Below are positions 62,301-64,000 of a stretch of 64,000 bases of DNA, piece by piece. The number at the start of each line of letters is the position of its first letter. Within the stretch, counting starts at the first letter, position 1. Source of the stretch: Carex sylvatica. Lineage: Eukaryota > Streptophyta > Magnoliopsida > Poales > Cyperaceae. The DNA is taken from contig CAXKVR010000278.1 in NCBI GenBank assembly GCA_964058845.1, positions 62,001 through 126,000 of the forward strand. Direction: 5' to 3'. The position numbers and the translations under genes were made by a program. The notes under the pieces were generated by a model. The model saw nothing but the letters and a program-made list of their open reading frames with translations. It made no database searches and was not told where the DNA came from.

Positions 62301-62434
62301 TGGCGGTGCACCTCGAAATCCGTGCTCCGGTAGGCTGGGATCAGTAGGAGCTTGATGCATGTGGCAACAGAGAAGATCCATGCGGCCGCATTGAAGGTGG
62401 TACGGGGTGGTGACTTGGTGGCGGTTGACGCCAT
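59314..62434 (-). CDS. ALG8: ALG8: Glc1Man9GlcNAc2-PP-dolichol alpha-1,3-glucosyltransferase
   Basis: ER membrane enzyme (GT57) that adds the second glucose to the lipid-linked N-glycan precursor, using dolichyl-phosphate glucose. Four exons on the minus strand join in phase: 61703-62434, 61223-61429, 60452-60689, 59314-59639, giving 500 aa, about the family length. Signatures: TDFEVHRHWLALT (38-50), whose acidic residue at 39 sits where the GT57 catalytic base is proposed; WTLDYPP (66-72); DHVHFQYNG (151-159); CHAYWAPNIWVFYI in exon 2; GWHVHEKA (358-365). FEVHR..W with LDYPP separates ALG8 from its relative ALG6 only partly, but the exon 1 wording STDFEVHRHWLA fits ALG8 best. About a dozen membrane spans. 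The first ATG was taken as the start; exon 1 is GC-rich. Intron 3 contains a MITE. No frameshift. Confidence 0.93.
59892..60076. mobile_element. Mutator-type MITE, family A, ALG8 intron 3
   Basis: The left end TGAGTCCGTATCCTCTGAGG and the complement of the right end TTAATTCACATCCCTTGAGA are family termini. It is flanked by ATCATGTG at 59884-59891 and 60077-60084. It shares CACGGGGCAGTATTA with the copy at 24990-25178. A stray terminus (GAATCCATATCCTCTCAGG) at about 60207 may be a second, truncated copy. Confidence 0.82.
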
Positions 62435-64000
62435 TGGTGGTGGCTACAGGAGGAGAGAGAGTATGGTGAGTTTTCCGTATACCGGGTGAGGTGAGCTAGA
62501 TTGGGTTCAATTGGGTTAGCTGGGTTGGCTCGGACCGGGCTGAATCTGGAGGCAGACTGGCAGTTTAATTTGGTGGGAACGAAATTTACTTGTTTTTGTA
62601 TACTAACCTTATTATATTTTCAGATTTCTATCATATTTTCTATTTGGAGGTGTTTTCTAACATATTTTGAAGAGGAAATGTTATTTTGATAATTTGATTT
62701 AATCGAATGATATGGGTTATGGGCTTATGGCTGAAATATATCGTATTTTCCATTATCACTTGATCTAAAATATGATCAAATTACAAATATTTAATTTTAA
62801 TCGTTTTAGATTACTTTTGTCATTTTTATTTGGTTTGATAGAATTGCATATTTTCAATATTTTTAAGATCAAAACAAACATAAAACAAAGCATTCTGAAC
62901 AACATGTCTCAGCCATACGGATGAACATTCATCCTCATGCACTCGGGAGCAGCCAACCACATAAAAGATGCAATTCAACAGAGAAGAATGACTAGCGCAG
63001 CAACAGTTACAACCGTTTCTGCTATAATTTGGCAACCAAGCTCCACTAAGCCCCACTAATACACTATGGATAAATTAGATCTCATATCTTCATCCCTACA
63101 TGAGCATATACCTTGGTAGACTATAAATAGGCTAGATCTAGGGTTTACTAAGGGAGCCAATTAGAATGTACAAACTCCATTAGAGTTATGGTTAGGAAGA
63201 AGACGAAATTTGATAAGGGGTAGAAATTAAATGTCGTATTGGAGGTCAAAGAGAGACTCTCCATGTGTATTTCTTCCATCTCTCTCTTCTTTATTGTTGT
63301 ACCATGTTTTGGATGGAGAATTGTCATAGATCTTTGTGCAATTGATTAAGGTAAAGTCTGTGTCACATCCCTTTACCAGTCATTTTTTATTAGGGTGCTG
63401 TAACACGATAATGAGCAGTATTGTTTCAGGATTAACAACCCTCAAATTTGCATTTGATACCAGTATCGTGATCACACACGGTTCTGATCAAATCACATGC
63501 GATCCGACTGGAGTTGTATTTATTGGGTACCCGCAATCACACCCGATTGGTGACAGACACGCATGCACTTGACCTGTGCTAGAAAACTACATTAAAAGAG
63601 TAAGAATGTTAGAAAGCCTGATCCTAGAATACTTCTTCCAACACATAACCTGCACTTTAATACTAATTGTCTTATTAATATACTATCCCTGTGGATCGAC
63701 ACTCCGATTAATACTATATAATAGATTTATATGTTTGTGAATTGATTGTAAAGTAGATAATTAGAGTTATAAATATTATTAGCTCTGATTTTGTCCTATC
63801 ATCGAACAAAAGGGATGACGGAGTTTTGATTTCATCGGAAAGGAAACACGACCTAAAATTGTCTTTCACCATCTGGTATTTTATTAGTAGCTAGAAATAT
63901 TGTCCCTAAAGACACATAGAGTGGGGGTGAATAGGTATATTTAAAATTTAACCTCTACAACTTATAACTATCGGTCGGATAGATAAGTTTGAAAGTCATT
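62435..64000. other. 5' flank of ALG8 and possible LTR retrotransposon edge
   Basis: No gene supported. At 63919-63935 the sequence AGAGTGGGGGTGAATAGG looks like a polypurine tract followed by a TG-type LTR start, a motif common in plant retrotransposons; the LTR would then run off the window. C/T-rich text at 63270-63300 could be part of such an element. Both readings are tentative. Confidence 0.4.

Noticed and set aside
59314..62434. ALG6 rather than ALG8
   Set aside because: Both are GT57 enzymes, but the N-terminal wording around STDFEVHRHWLA, the HVHFQYNG motif and the exon 3 GWHVHEKA context fit ALG8 better. A tree with both paralogues would settle it.
9905..62434. A functional gene cluster for ER glycan assembly (PIG-U plus ALG8)
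   Set aside because: The genes lie about 42 kb apart with unrelated genes between, on opposite strands, and belong to different pathways (GPI attachment and N-glycan precursor).

Overview
The window looks like AT-rich nuclear DNA of a flowering plant. Genes are split by many canonical GT-AG introns, intergenic DNA is full of small inverted-repeat transposons, and one gene is a plant-type initiator tRNA. Exons of the ATL gene and of the ALG8 5' end are clearly more GC-rich than their surroundings, which is common in monocots, but I cannot fix the lineage from this.

Layout. 1-7.5 kb: gene-free, with a 1.4-kb non-autonomous Mutator-like element and two foldback elements. 7.5-16.8 kb: a divergent pair, a purine permease (minus strand) and the GPI transamidase subunit PIG-U (plus strand, 14 exons reconstructed, 433 aa), about 0.5 kb apart. 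16.8-22.3 kb: a hAT-like element, a 69-bp x5 tandem repeat and nested palindromes. 22.3-36.1 kb: a 22-exon gene (1,417 aa reconstructed) for a large glycine-rich membrane protein of a conserved but functionally unassigned plant family. 36.1-45.4 kb: gene-free, dense in foldback elements and MITEs. 45.4-46.5 kb: an intronless ATL-type RING-H2 ubiquitin ligase (minus). 46.6-56.2 kb: gene-free with more MITEs. 56.26 kb: initiator tRNA-Met. 59.3-62.4 kb: ALG8 glucosyltransferase (minus, 4 exons, 500 aa). The last 1.5 kb may touch an LTR retrotransposon.

The genes do not form an operon or an obvious cluster. PIG-U and ALG8 both act in the ER membrane on lipid-linked glycan pathways (GPI anchoring and N-glycan precursor assembly), but they lie about 42 kb apart and I treat this as coincidence.

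The most informative structure is repeat biology. At least three Mutator-type MITE families show 9-bp target duplications. A 69-bp satellite appears to have grown from one arm of a dispersed foldback element. In intron 17 of the glycine-rich gene, the end of exon 17 with its splice donor is repeated in tandem and then interrupted by a solo-LTR-like insertion. I found no CRISPR, phage, plasmid or defence-type system. Exon models come from reading splice sites and phase by eye and should be checked with RNA data.
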